Origin: Podaxis mareebaensis
Lineage: Eukaryota; Basidiomycota; Agaricomycetes; Agaricales; Agaricaceae
Reading direction: 5' to 3'
Length of the DNA stretch: 64,000 nt
Assembly: GCA_018524725.1 (NCBI GenBank)
Contig: JAEUWP010000219.1
Coordinates: 39,295-103,294 of the forward strand
Made by a program: the position numbers and the translations under genes. The notes under the pieces were generated by a model that did not search any database, was not told the origin of the DNA, and worked only from the letters and a program-made list of their open reading frames with translations. Within the stretch, counting starts at the first letter, position 1; each line of letters opens with the position of its first letter. Positions 23,197 through 34,025 of the stretch are shown piece by piece.

Positions 23197-26100
23197 TCAA
23201 AACGTTCCCGTCAACCGGATGTCTCTAATCGACGCTCCTACATAAACCATAAACGTGCCAGCAGGTCGCACGTAAGCCTGGCTCGGGGTATCCCAAATGC
23301 TAAGCCAAATATCAAAGTCAGCAACGGCTACCTCCTGAAACGTAATTAACCCCTCACCTAAAGTCCCTCTGACTCAAAGTCATCTTCACAGTCGAACTAG
23401 CTCCAACTGCTAGCTCAACCTCTTCAAACCCCCTCAAAACCTTCGGAGGTTCACCAGCTCCGGCAGGGTATCCAAGGTATAGCTGGGGCTTCTCTGTGCC
23501 TGCGAACGCTCCCGTGTTGGTCACGGTAAACGAGATGATCTTGGAAGTCCCGGAGTCCGTGATGGAAAGGCCAGAGTATCCGAAAGTTGTATAGGACAGG
23601 CCAAAGCCGAACTCGAAGCGTGGCATGATGTTGTTGGCGTCCATATAACGATAATCGAGCAACAGCTTCTCTGTATAATTAATCTAGGGGGTCGGTTAGA
23701 ATAGAGTAGTTTTGGTGATCAAGGCACGCACATCAGGGAATCCATCGCTGACGTAGACAATGCTTGTGCCATAGTCGCTCTCTTTCTAACCACTCTGTTA
23801 GTCTGAGTGTTTCCAACTTGCATAGGCCGGGCTTACGTCGGCAATGCTAAACGGTAACCTTCCACTTGGGTTATACATCCCGTACAACACATCAACCAGC
23901 GAGGGCCCAGTTTGTTCTCCTGGGGCTCCCGCATATATAATACCAGTAATGTTCGGATGGTTACTCCAGCTGAAGCTGACCGGACCGACGGAATGTACTA
24001 CAGCGATCGTATTGTTACAGACACTCGCAACACGTTCAATCTACGAATCGGTCATCAAATATGAACAGAGAAATGCTAGGCATACGTGCTCACCAAGCTA
24101 CCACCCTTAAACCACAAAGCGAGATCGTTCCTATCTCCTTGGTTGCCAACAACTATGTCGTAGAAACCAAGTTCGCCACTCATCCTATCGAGCACAGAAA
24201 TGATCAGTGTCCACGTAATAATAACCCAGGGTGAAGAGGAAAGGGTCTCACGCGTTCGCAAAAACAAGACAAGCATCCTTATTTCTGGCGGCATCAGCTC
24301 CGGCATCCAAATCATTCGACAGTGAAGTCGTGATTGTCGCCGAAGACCCAACAAACGAAGTAATAGCATCGATCGGAGGTACGATGAACTCCAACGAATT
24401 CGATCCGGAACCCCACCTACGCCAAACCTTGATCAGCGCCCCCTGTGGAAACCCGCTCAGAGGCGCTAACGCTCACCCAACGGACATAGTCCCATCGTTA
24501 CATTCATTCAAGTCCCCACAATTCTTATTGGGCATCTTTGCGTCCTGCCCAACAATTGCAATAGTCTTGGTTTTCGATTTGTCCAGGGGCAACCCGCGAA
24601 CAGTACTTCCAGCAGGAGACCCATTCGTTGTCGTTCTGTTGTTCTTAAGTAATACTGCGGATGCTGAACCGATTTCGCGTACGAGCGCAGTATGTTCCGC
24701 TGTACGGACGTTAACGCGAAGGTTGCGCGAGCCTGAACCGTCGGGCTTTTGGGCGTCAAAGTTTACAGGGGGGTATCCCTGAAGCTGGGAGTCAAGCAAG
24801 TTCTGGAGAGGGAGAGATTCGGTGCTGAACGCACAGAGTCTTGTCCTAGGCGGTACCACGGCGCAAGAATACGCGAGACCATCTGGTTGAGCCTCTGTTC
24901 CTATGGATCAGCGCTTGTTCGGAACTGTGGCAGAGACATCTTTGCGTACATCCATGCTGACACCACCCCCATTTAAGGCTCCCTCCAGACCACCGAGAGT
25001 CCCAATACCTAGAACACCTGCAAAAGTGCCACCACCTATCCAAAAGTCCAATAAGTATCATTTAGGGGGACCTAGAATACCACCGCTCACCAATAACAAT
25101 ATAGTCTCCTGGCTGTTCCATATCCAGTCCGGCATTCGCATTGTCCGCAGCCGAGTCGTGAGTTGCGCCCCAGTCACTGACAACATAACCTGCAAACCCA
25201 AATCGAAATGAACGACTTGCATATATGCGGTAATGGCCGTAAGTGGTTACCTTTAAACCCATTCTTCTGTAACAACCCGTTCGGGCCTAGTAACCCCGCA
25301 TTGTGACATGATGAAGTATCATTAAACCGGTTATACGCGCACATAATAGACGCCGCGCCAGCCTAGAATCCGAACAAACCTTATTTGTCGTGCTCCGTCC
25401 TGAACCAACCCAAAGAAACGCACCTCGATACTCCTTAAGAAGGGATAGAAGTATACCTCGTGCATTGTCCTATCGTCCAGATTCGCTGAGAGTCCATATC
25501 TCCAGTGTTCCTGATTATTCGCAAGGAAGTGTTTTGCACAAGCCTGGACGCCAACACTTTGGATACCTGTAACAGTCTCGAAGGCGCCTTCTCCGTTTAG
25601 ATATGGATCAGGACCAAAACTGATCGTATGTCATGGCGTCAGGTCAACCAAATTAATTGAAAATAGCTTACCTCTCCCAACCGCGCCCTGCCTTTGGATT
25701 TCGCATCTTCCAGACTTGTCAGACCACACATGCTATCATTCGGCCAGAAAATACTCACGATATCCAAGGCTGGACCTAACAGAACGCTGTTACTCCACTC
25801 AACATACGAGTTCCAGGTATGTCAAAGCTCAAGCAGAGGTGCTCACTGAACGCCCTTTCCCCTAAACTCCTCCGCCATCGCTCTCCCTCTCTCACGCATC
25901 AGCCTCCGGCTGAACGTCGACGCCGCGTTGATAGCTGCCGGAAACCCGGTTACGTTCTTCGTGAGGCGCATTCCTGCGGGCCCATCATTAAGGCAGAATG
26001 AAGGGATTCCAAGGCGATCTACGGGGGTTGTGTCGCCCACGCATCGACCTGGACATGTGGAAGCGGAGTCAGGGTTGCGTTGAGTGTCAAGGCAATGAAT

Positions 26101-26371
26101 GATGGGATGGTAGGATGGTGGGGTAGCAGGATGATACAAAGAACGTACGGTTGGGGTTGAGTTGACCAGTGCCTTTGACGATTCCTAACTTCTCGCTCAA
26201 TGTCATCTGCGCCACAACCGCGTTTGCTAATTTATATGCATCATCCCAGGCTCCTGTATGCGAAGATATTTGACAAATAACCGCGACAAAGGTGGGATAG
26301 GGCTCACGCAAGGTAAACTGGGCGTAACTCGGTGTGAAAATCGCAAGCAGCACAAACGTCTTGAGTTGCAT
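23197..26371 (-). CDS. Secreted GH3 beta-glucosidase
   Basis: Glycoside hydrolase family 3 enzymes of this type release glucose from cellobiose and other beta-glucosides outside the cell. The start ATG (26371) opens a clear signal peptide (LKTFVLLAIFTPSYA). Then come MTLSEKLGIVKGTG, RLGIPSFCLNDGPAGMR (about 26000), FPAAINAAST, AEEFRGKG, the nucleophile box YVVSDWGATH (about 25180; the Asp is the expected nucleophile), SASAVLLKNN (about 24660), a C-terminal GH3 domain with NTIAVVHSVGPV and IIYAGAPGEQTG (about 23940), and a fibronectin-III-like end with FEFGFGLSYTTF (23610). Stop at 23197-23199. Many introns are implied. A TATA-like ATATAAGA lies about 35 bases upstream of the ATG. I see no cellulose-binding module. 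Confidence 0.93.
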
Positions 26372-27044
26372 GTTTTTGGTGTGACACTCCCCCTGTTGGT
26401 TCTTATATGGGAATGCTTTATGGAGGGTTTAGGGGATGAGCTTACCGATCACAAGAATGCCTGGGGGGGACGAAAGCAGATGGCCCGTATGGCAGTGGAC
26501 GGGTTGGACATTTATAGTCTTGTCTTCAATCTAGCACGGAGGGCGTGGGACCGTTCATACGCGACGAGAATGAGCAAACGGCCCCCGAGGAATTGCATTA
26601 TGGGCCGAGAGAAGTGATGATGTCCGGAGATATAAGTTGTTGAGCTGAACCAAGGAAAATCAGCGTGATCGCCGCGGTTAGAGAACAAGAGAACACACTG
26701 CATTGAGAATCAGCTGATGAGGGTGATGTGCAACTGAGACCACCAATTGGTTTATTGGGCGCCTCTCCCATTGGTTTGTATTACATTGCTATTTGCGAAA
26801 GTATTCCCTGTAATTGCATGTGAATCCATCCCTACCACTAACGGTTAACACCCCCATACCGCTAGCAATCCGAAGAACGGCCCTTTTGACTGACCTCCAA
26901 AAAATATCGGGCCGCTCTGGCGCGCGTGCGTAAACCTCTACGTTGCTTCGCGTAATGCTCAACACGATAAACTCGTGCGCCGGGATTTTTTTTTAAAAAA
27001 AATTCCATTCGAGGGAAGAAAACACGGAATCCCCTCCTACGCTA
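26372..27044. other. Upstream region of the GH3 gene
   Basis: No convincing gene. A T9A8 run lies near 26986-27002. The open frame at 26258-26617 on the plus strand is antisense to the GH3 start and has no support. Confidence 0.55.
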
Positions 27045-27720
27045 TCATGTCGGTTCGTCGTTGTCACTCTCATAACCTTCTACACCACCATCGGCCTCAC
27101 TTGAGATCGCTCCGCCTTGCGTGATTGTTCCATTGCTATCAACGACAGTGGCATTAATCCTGTGACACCTCATTAAAAATCATTATGCGAGGAACTACTA
27201 GGAGACTCACGAGAGAATAGCCTCTACTTGAACCCTCTCTTCTCCCTTCCCAACATCCAACAATTCGACTGTAACCTTCTTTTTCCCTTCCCAGCCACAA
27301 TCTCCAGTCGAGTGTGTGTACGGAACGAGTGTGATCGTGCCAATATGTCCTGGGTCATCTGGCACGGCGGATTCATCGTCCTCTGCTATTTTCGGTGGTG
27401 TATGGGTGATGTTAACATGGAGAGGAAGTGCCTTCTTGGAAAAAGTCGATGCCAACAATGGGCTAGTGACCTGTTACGCATGTGAGTACGTGGCACTGAA
27501 CTCGTATTTCAGGAACACATACCTTAGTCGCAGAATCGTCGCTTGCCTCAGCTAGTGTGGCCCCAGTGAGGCTGTTTTCGGGTGTCGAAATTCTCGTCGC
27601 TTTTGGAGAGCGTTGAGGGGAGGAAAGGTCAGCGTCACCGGCTCCACGTTTGATTGCTGACAGGCATAGAAGTGCAAGTATTAGTCAACGAACACAACAG
27701 AAAGACATGGACTTGGTTGC
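27045..27720 (-). CDS. Small conserved fungal protein, unnamed
   Basis: Three exons join cleanly: one ending ASDDSATK before GTATGTGTTCC, one from VTSPLLASTFSKK to VEAILS (27207 to about 27480), and one from RINATVVDSNG to the stop at 27045-27047. The middle exon contains DPGHIGTITLVPY...GWEGKKKVTVELLD, which resembles a short protein family I have seen in Agaricomycetes; I know no function. The tail is acidic (EADGGVEGYESDNDE). The start is not settled: an ATG near 27703 (MSFC) would join in frame through a 39-base intron with a GACTAAT branch site, which is unusually short. No signal peptide or membrane helix. Confidence 0.65.
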
Positions 27721-28779
27721 ACACCAGATATCATCAGGCTCCTCTATCCAACCGAGCAGGACCAGCACGGACGAAACAAGGCCAGTAAGGCATCATAGAT
27801 TGTCATACACGGTGGGGTTGGTGGAGGTTGGTGGAGGATGGAAGGTAAAGTGACATCATGCGTTTATCCATCCACAAACACAAGTCCATCAACGCCCCGA
27901 AGCAGGGCACACTACTTACGCACTTACGCCTCATATTCAAACTTGCACCTCCAAGTCCTCTGCTGCTATCAGAATAACCCACTTCACGCGTTGCGAACGG
28001 ATCAGGAAACCCTCAGAAATACGATCGAACATGTGCACAGGACCTTTTAACCACAATACAGTCCCAGATCTTCTGCACCGACGATACAGGCGTGATCACT
28101 AGATCCAAGCGCGGGCTCTAGCCTCACCGGCCAAGTATGCTCCAGCCACGAAAGCCAGAACGCCAGAGCTCCCCTTAATCTGAACCGACATACTTCTAGC
28201 GCAATGCAAAGTTCTACCGAGGTCAAGAAAGGGTAGGAAAGGGTTGAACCGCCCGTTGTCTTACGACAACTTGGTCCATGCCGCACACGGCCACAGAAAG
28301 ACAGAGAACTGCCGCCATCTCCGATATTCCGACTCAGTAATTCAACCATCGGCAGGCCATCCTTGCCCGTTGCGGAGCACTGCACCGTGCTCGGAGTAAA
28401 TGTCCAGTATATACCAGCCAGGGTCGCGACCACGGCCATTCTGAAAATTATCAAATTGGACCGGAACTTCACAGAACCAGACAGAACCTCGTGCTAAGTC
28501 TTCCTTCCCAAAACACCAATCTACAGCTGACCACAGAATTCTCACCGACAACCGTAATTTGGGTTCTCAGAAGCCTCTGTCGGGAACATACCATCATACT
28601 CAACAAGGGACATTCCCTCATTTCACTTCGCTTCTTGACCAGCTGACACACTTGAGATGTGTACTACGAGAGTTTCACGGTGAATAGTCACCGTGTTAGT
28701 GTCTTCCGCGTTCTAATTGTAGATTCATTCTACAAATTCCTCCGGGTCGAATTTACCGGGAACCAACCCAGCGTCTTCC
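27721..28779. other. Intergenic, weak open frame only
   Basis: A 141-codon minus-strand frame at 28047-28472 begins with a hydrophobic stretch but has no recognisable motif or conserved splice context. I do not call it a gene. Confidence 0.5.
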
Positions 28780-28787
28780 TATAAAAA
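28780..28787 (+). promoter_or_regulatory. TATA box of the cerato-platanin gene
   Basis: TATAAAAA lies 118 bases before the start codon, followed by a C/T/A-rich leader. This fits the highly expressed, intron-poor gene downstream. Confidence 0.65.
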
Positions 28788-28856
28788 CTCCCCATATTCC
28801 AGTAATGGGACCATCAAGTCGCGGCAGAACTCGCAAACACACCAGCAGCAAGCCCA

Positions 28857-28883
28857 CCACTTCTACCACTTCTACCACTTCCA
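28857..28883 (+). repeat. 9-bp tandem repeat in the leader
   Basis: CCACTTCTA occurs twice, then CCACTTCCA, just before the cerato-platanin ATG. This is a pyrimidine-rich 5' leader of the kind common in strongly expressed fungal genes. Confidence 0.7.
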
Positions 28884-28904
28884 CCTCACTCATCAAACCC
28901 AACC

Positions 28905-29327
28905 ATGAAGTTCTTCGCCACCCTCGTTGCTCTTCCCGCCATCGTTTCCGCTGTCACAGTCAGCTACGACCCCGCCTACGACACTAGCTCCACCTCCCTC
29001 ACACAAGTCGCCTGCTCCGATGGCAAGAACGGCCTGATTCCCCGGGGCTTCTCAACCTTCGGCTCCCTCCCCAAATTCCCCCACATTGGTGGCGCCCCAG
29101 CTGTCACTGGATGGAACTCGACCGCTTGCGGTAGCTGCTGGCAATTGACATATACCAATGGCCAAGGTGTCAAGAAGAGCATTGATGTCCTGGCTATTGA
29201 TGTCGCGCCGAACGGTTTCAACATCGCATTGAGTGCAATGAACGAACTCACGAACGGCCAGGCCGTTGCTCTCGGGAGGGTTAATGTTGATGCTAAGCAA
29301 GTTTCTGCTTCGAGCTGTGGCTTGTGA
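28905..29327 (+). CDS. Cerato-platanin, small secreted cysteine-rich protein
   Basis: This 140-residue protein is encoded without introns and starts with a signal peptide (KFFATLVALPAIVSA). The mature part begins VTVSYDPAYD and has the family's four cysteines: VACSDG, two in TACGSCWQLTY, and one in SASSCGL at the end. The NIALSAMNELT segment is also typical. Family members are secreted double-psi beta-barrel proteins that bind chitin oligomers and air-water surfaces, act in hyphal growth, and are sensed by plants. Length and cysteine spacing are complete. The ATG at 28905 is chosen because the signal peptide follows at once. An earlier out-of-frame ATG at 28805 probably lies upstream of the transcript start. 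Confidence 0.95.
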   Translation: MKFFATLVALPAIVSAVTVSYDPAYDTSSTSLTQVACSDGKNGLIPRGFSTFGSLPKFPHIGGAPAVTGWNSTACGSCWQLTYTNGQGVKKSIDVLAIDVAPNGFNIALSAMNELTNGQAVALGRVNVDAKQVSASSCGL

Positions 29328-31289
29328 GTGGAGTGTTTCCTTGGGACCTTGGGCCTGGTTCGCTCATCTTGTGATATCCCCAGGTAATCAACAAGCTATT
29401 TATCACGGACTCTTTTCGGACTTTGTGATTGGCATGGACTCTCGAACGGACTCTTTGGACTTGATGGCTATTCATGTACAATGCCTGTCATTTGTTAATC
29501 TGTACTTTACCTCGGTTGTACGGCTTTCAGCACATAGCACCACCATCTTGTTCAGCGAGAATGGATGCATTATCTACTCTGTATCAGACCAGCAGCTACC
29601 ACCATCTCTTGCTCTTCATCCACTGGCCCACTTATGTACTCTGATCTGATTGATACACTGAGAACAAGTGTTCGCGATCACATCGCCAATGTACTACTGT
29701 TCCGCGAAGCCCAGAGTCTGACTTCAACCATGACCAGTTGACTGCTCTGAAGTCATCCATAGATAGCCTCGCGACGGTGCTGACGTCACCCACGTAGCCC
29801 CCAAAGCCTCCTTATGCAATCTCTTCACCACTGCATAACTCGGATTTGCCTTCACCAAAGTATCTTGCACTCGCATCCAATTCCCATAACGTTGTGGGTA
29901 AAGAGCGATGGAGGTACAGTAACATCAGCGTTACACAGAAATGTTGCTTAACATCGTACTCGAACTTCCTCTGTCACTTAAAGACGCAACCATCAGCCAC
30001 CCGTGACATGGTGAACGAGACAAAAGACGTATGTCAGGAGTGGCACTGTACAGAGTAGCCCTTGCGCACAAAGATGGATCCAACGCGTAAAAGTCTCCCT
30101 GAGCGCCTGCTCCTTATCTGTCGGGAATGGTTATATTTCGTTCAAGCACAAGACAACCCCCCAGGAACAAGGCGCCCGGCTTCCAACTGCTGTGTTACTA
30201 GAGGCGTCAATCATGCCTCTTCGAATGTCCTCGGTAGTTTGGCCGCAGATTCCCTCTCGAAAATTGTTCCGTCGAAGCCTCGAACAATGCAAGCCTCGAT
30301 GTACGGCTCGAACACACTCCAGTTACGATTACAGCCTTCAATGATAAAACAGCCAACAGGCACCCGGACATCCCAACGCCAGCCATAATTCACTCATTGC
30401 TGGTTTATGGGGAAGTGCGTCATACATTGGAACGAGGTGACGTCACGTCCGTAAGTGATCTATTGCAGATGTTCGCAAATGTTCATGAACGAACCTCAAG
30501 CGATCAGCGATCCTAGGCATATGATTAAGGACCCACACACCATGTCCATACACCAAGATGCGATCCCCCCCGGGTCAAGGGTCGGCTGCTGTCAGTATCG
30601 AAGCCTTTTGCTTTTGTCTGGTCAAGCGGGTGGAACGTAGGGATTCCAGCAGGAATGCCACTGAGCTCTGGCGCGATAGTCTGGCGCATGTCCCTTTGCG
30701 CATTGTCCAGCACACCAAGCGATAGATTGGCGAGACTCCGCAGCAGTTGAGCGGCCACGAGAATGTACATGGCTGAACTCTGGATAGGAAGGACAAGCAG
30801 GGAAGGCACCCTTGGTGGTAGTCAGTCACCTAGCAATTGGAAGAGAAGCCGTTAGAGGGCCAAGGCGCGGGCGACACGCGAAACGGACTATGCAAGGTCC
30901 AGAATATTCAACACACTTGTATTCACACCATTGTGAAGAAAAACTATAATTGTACATTGCAATGTGTATTTAAGAGTAATATAGATGTATATGTGTATGT
31001 GTATGCGTGGCAATGAAATGTCCATGATTGCGTAAGGGGATATGATGTGCTGGAAACAGACATAAAAACCGCGGCTACGATCCACCAAAACCAACAGCGC
31101 GACGTGCACTACAATCGTCGCGCGACCCAAGGACGCGTCGTAACCTTTTGACACCTCTATCCTTGGCCCTGATACATGGTACCGCTCGAAGAAAGAAAAG
31201 ATAACCAACAAGAAAATGCGGACCATGAGCGAGGCAGGAATCAACGAGGGGCGTGACGAGAGGATGAAGGAAAGATGTTGCGCAAGGAA
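29328..31289. other. Long intergenic region, no supported gene
   Basis: Contains the cerato-platanin 3' flank, two weak minus-strand open frames (30211-30393 and 30525-30809, the latter hydrophobic at its N-terminus) and the 3' flank of the TATA-binding protein gene, with a TATG/TGTA-rich run near 30980-31010. None can be tied to a family. Confidence 0.55.
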
Positions 31290-32468
31290 CTAAGGTTTGC
31301 GGAACTCACACAACACCGTATAGATGGTGTTGAAAGCGGTGTAGATCTCCTCTCGGACCTAATGGCCACGGAGAACAAGGTCAGCAGCTGATCAAGACAA
31401 CTTTGACCGAGCCAAGTAGCGGTGATGCGCCGCCATGTGAATGGGGACAAGAACCCTCCAAATGATAGAAACGAAAATAGAAAGGATATTCACCTTTGCA
31501 CCAGTCAAGACAATCTTGCCCGATACGAATATGAGCAGTACGACCTTGGGCTTAATCATACGATAGATCAGACCAGGGAACAGCTGGTAGTAATGCGTCA
31601 ACAAAAAAGAAAGACAAGATAAGGCGGGACACATACCTCCGGTTCATAGCTGCTGAACTGGCCGTGGCTGTATGCAAGACCCTCCAGGCGAATGGGGAAC
31701 TTGACATCACAGCTGCCCACGATGTTTTGAATTTTGAACTCAGAGAACTTGGCATCGAAGCCCAATTTCTGCACGATACGCGCATATTTACGCGACGCCA
31801 GACGCGAATCGTCCTCCGACTTCGCGCCCGTCACGACCATCTTGCCCGATGCAAAGATGAGGGCGGTAGTCTTCGGATCTCGAATACGCATAATGACAGC
31901 CGCGAAGCGCTAGATCATGCAAAGATCGAGCAGTTCGATTTTGCCAGTAACATAAGAGATTAAGTTGTGTACCAACCTTAGGATTGTACTCTGCGTTCCT
32001 GGCATGCAAGGCGATAGTCTTGAGATCGAGTCGGCAGTCCAAGTTGACAGTAGCAACAATGTTCTGCAATGTCGGTACAATGCCCTCAACAGCGGTGATA
32101 TGTTGCTGCTCCAGAGTCAAAGGCGCCGGTGTCGACGGCGTGGGCGTAGGCGCAGACGACGTGGAAAGACCGGCAGCAGCGGCAGTGACGGGGCCGGCCT
32201 GCTGAGGAGGGGATGGCTTGGTGGTAGCAGCCTGGGCCTGCTGAGGTTGTTGAGGTGGAACATAGGAATTTGAAAGAGGTGAGGGTCCAGGAAGAGCTAT
32301 GCCATTGCTCGACGGTTGGGATGCATTATAAGAGTTGCCAGAGGGAAGAGCCAAGCCATGGGACTGAGGAGGCTGGTACTGAGACTGCTGAGGAGGCTGA
32401 TACGGTTGCTGCTGGGACGCGTTGGGGCGAGAGAAGGTAACTTGACGGGCGGGCAAGGCGAAGGACAT
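31290..32468 (-). CDS. SPT15: TATA-box-binding protein
   Basis: TBP binds the TATA element and nucleates assembly for all three nuclear RNA polymerases. The N-terminal exon (ATG at 32468) encodes a long Q/P/S-rich leader of about 115 residues, then the first saddle repeat begins at [19 protein letters not shown] and NAEYNPK. The second exon holds [19 protein letters not shown] and the second repeat start [19 protein letters not shown]; the third, [19 protein letters not shown]; the last, [16 protein letters not shown] and the end FRKP. The stop is TAG at 31290-31292. Three introns, at about 31915-31977, 31590-31640 and 31360-31495. The core is complete. The leader is species-variable and longer than in yeast. 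Confidence 0.97.
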
Positions 32469-32543
32469 CGGCAAATTTTTTACGGTAGCGTGGGAAAGTA
32501 GTGGTGGAGGGGAAAGAGTGAATTTGAACCGCGAAAGAGCGTC

Positions 32544-32551
32544 CTTATATA
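32544..32551 (-). promoter_or_regulatory. TATA box of the TBP gene
   Basis: TATATAAG on the minus strand lies about 76 bases upstream of the start codon. Confidence 0.55.
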
Positions 32552-34025
32552 CCTTTGGGAATTCAGACTCCGACTACTGACTCAGTCTTGTCTTACGTAA
32601 CGCTCCCTGCTTTTGTTCCTCCTCCTAAGGATAATCCCTGCCCGCCTGCCTACCCCCCGCAGTTATTATTCCTTTCCCCTTCATCGTATCCTTACTTCTC
32701 TCGTCGCCAAACACCAGTCAGACGCACATATGAGGCTATCATGAGGTATTTGTACTTGAAGAGAGCGAAGAAGGAACAATGCATTGAGCAATTGCCACGT
32801 AGCTTGGTTCACCCTGACGACCATTATCATTATCTTGACAACTATACAACCCACCCTAAAGGACATCCTTCTCCTCTCCAATCTTCCACGTTAAATACTA
32901 ATCCCGCTCCCATCCTTACATCCGTTCACTCAAACTCCAGCCGTGCAATCAGACTTCCATTATACAAAACACCTGGTATCCACGTTGTCTCTCCATGGAA
33001 CGAGTGGTATTAATACATTCCCCGGCTCGGAACATACCGGTTGGGGTCTGACAGTGGGCGCAACAGTCATATCCTTACATCATGCCCGAAACTCTGACAA
33101 AGGGGCTGCTTCTTTTTCTCACGGGCTTCGTTCTCCGTAGCGAGAATTTTCTATGCTTCGACTGCGCTAGAAAATTGAACGCTCTTCACCTGCAAGTCAA
33201 AGTCTGAATGAAGCTTCCCGGGCTGTGGCTGGCTATGCATTTAGTGGCATAGCCTATCTAATCGCATCACCAAGATGATTCATCACGTCACATGAAACCT
33301 CCGCAGTTGCTTTTGCTATCACTGATTTTCCTTTTTTAGTAAGCACAATGGAGAAACTTTCTGCTTGCAGCAAAAGCCGCCCAGGAAATCTTCATCTGAT
33401 AATTTAGAACATGCTATTCTCGCGGATGATCATTCTCAGAACATCAGTATCATGATAACAAAGCGCCTTCAGAGCATTATCTTGACGCCAAATTGATTAC
33501 TATGATCGGAGTACATTGGCGAGGCTGTGGAAGGGTAATGCCTGCGACTGCACTCCGGATCCTGACCTGTCTCAGGGAACCAACTGTGGCAGCCACAACC
33601 ACGGGCGCGCGTCCGAGAACCGAAAGCAGCCTCGCGTTCGCATATCGAGAAAACCGTCGCTTATCCTCCACATAAATAGCAACTCAACACCTACGCCACG
33701 CATTCGAGAAACTTCCCGTTTGGATATCGCAAACGGCCGCTGCCGTCACCCATCGAATCTGAAAGAATCTTAGGATCCAACAACATAATGCAGTGACTAG
33801 TGAATGTTAACAAATGTAGTAAGAAGTAGTGGGTATTAAAATACTCGACATGAAGAATGATAAACCGCATAGAAGAAACAACAGGAGCCTGCGATCTATT
33901 GATCACCGCGTCTAGCTTCAGACGATGACGACCTCCCAGCGCTGAATTACACAAGTGAACAGATCTATACACCCGCGACAATCCTAGGAATAATCACATT
34001 AGTCGAAACTACGAGGTATCATGGA
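32552..34025. other. Intergenic, nothing supported
   Basis: Open frames such as 32555-33013 (+) are Pro/Thr-rich and match no family. The stretch holds the TBP promoter and the 3' flank of VPS1. Confidence 0.55.

Noticed and set aside
28047..28472. 141-codon minus-strand open frame with hydrophobic start
   Set aside because: No motif, no splice partners, and length within reach of chance.
30525..30829. Two overlapping minus-strand open frames, one hydrophobic
   Set aside because: No recognisable domain and no clear exon chain.
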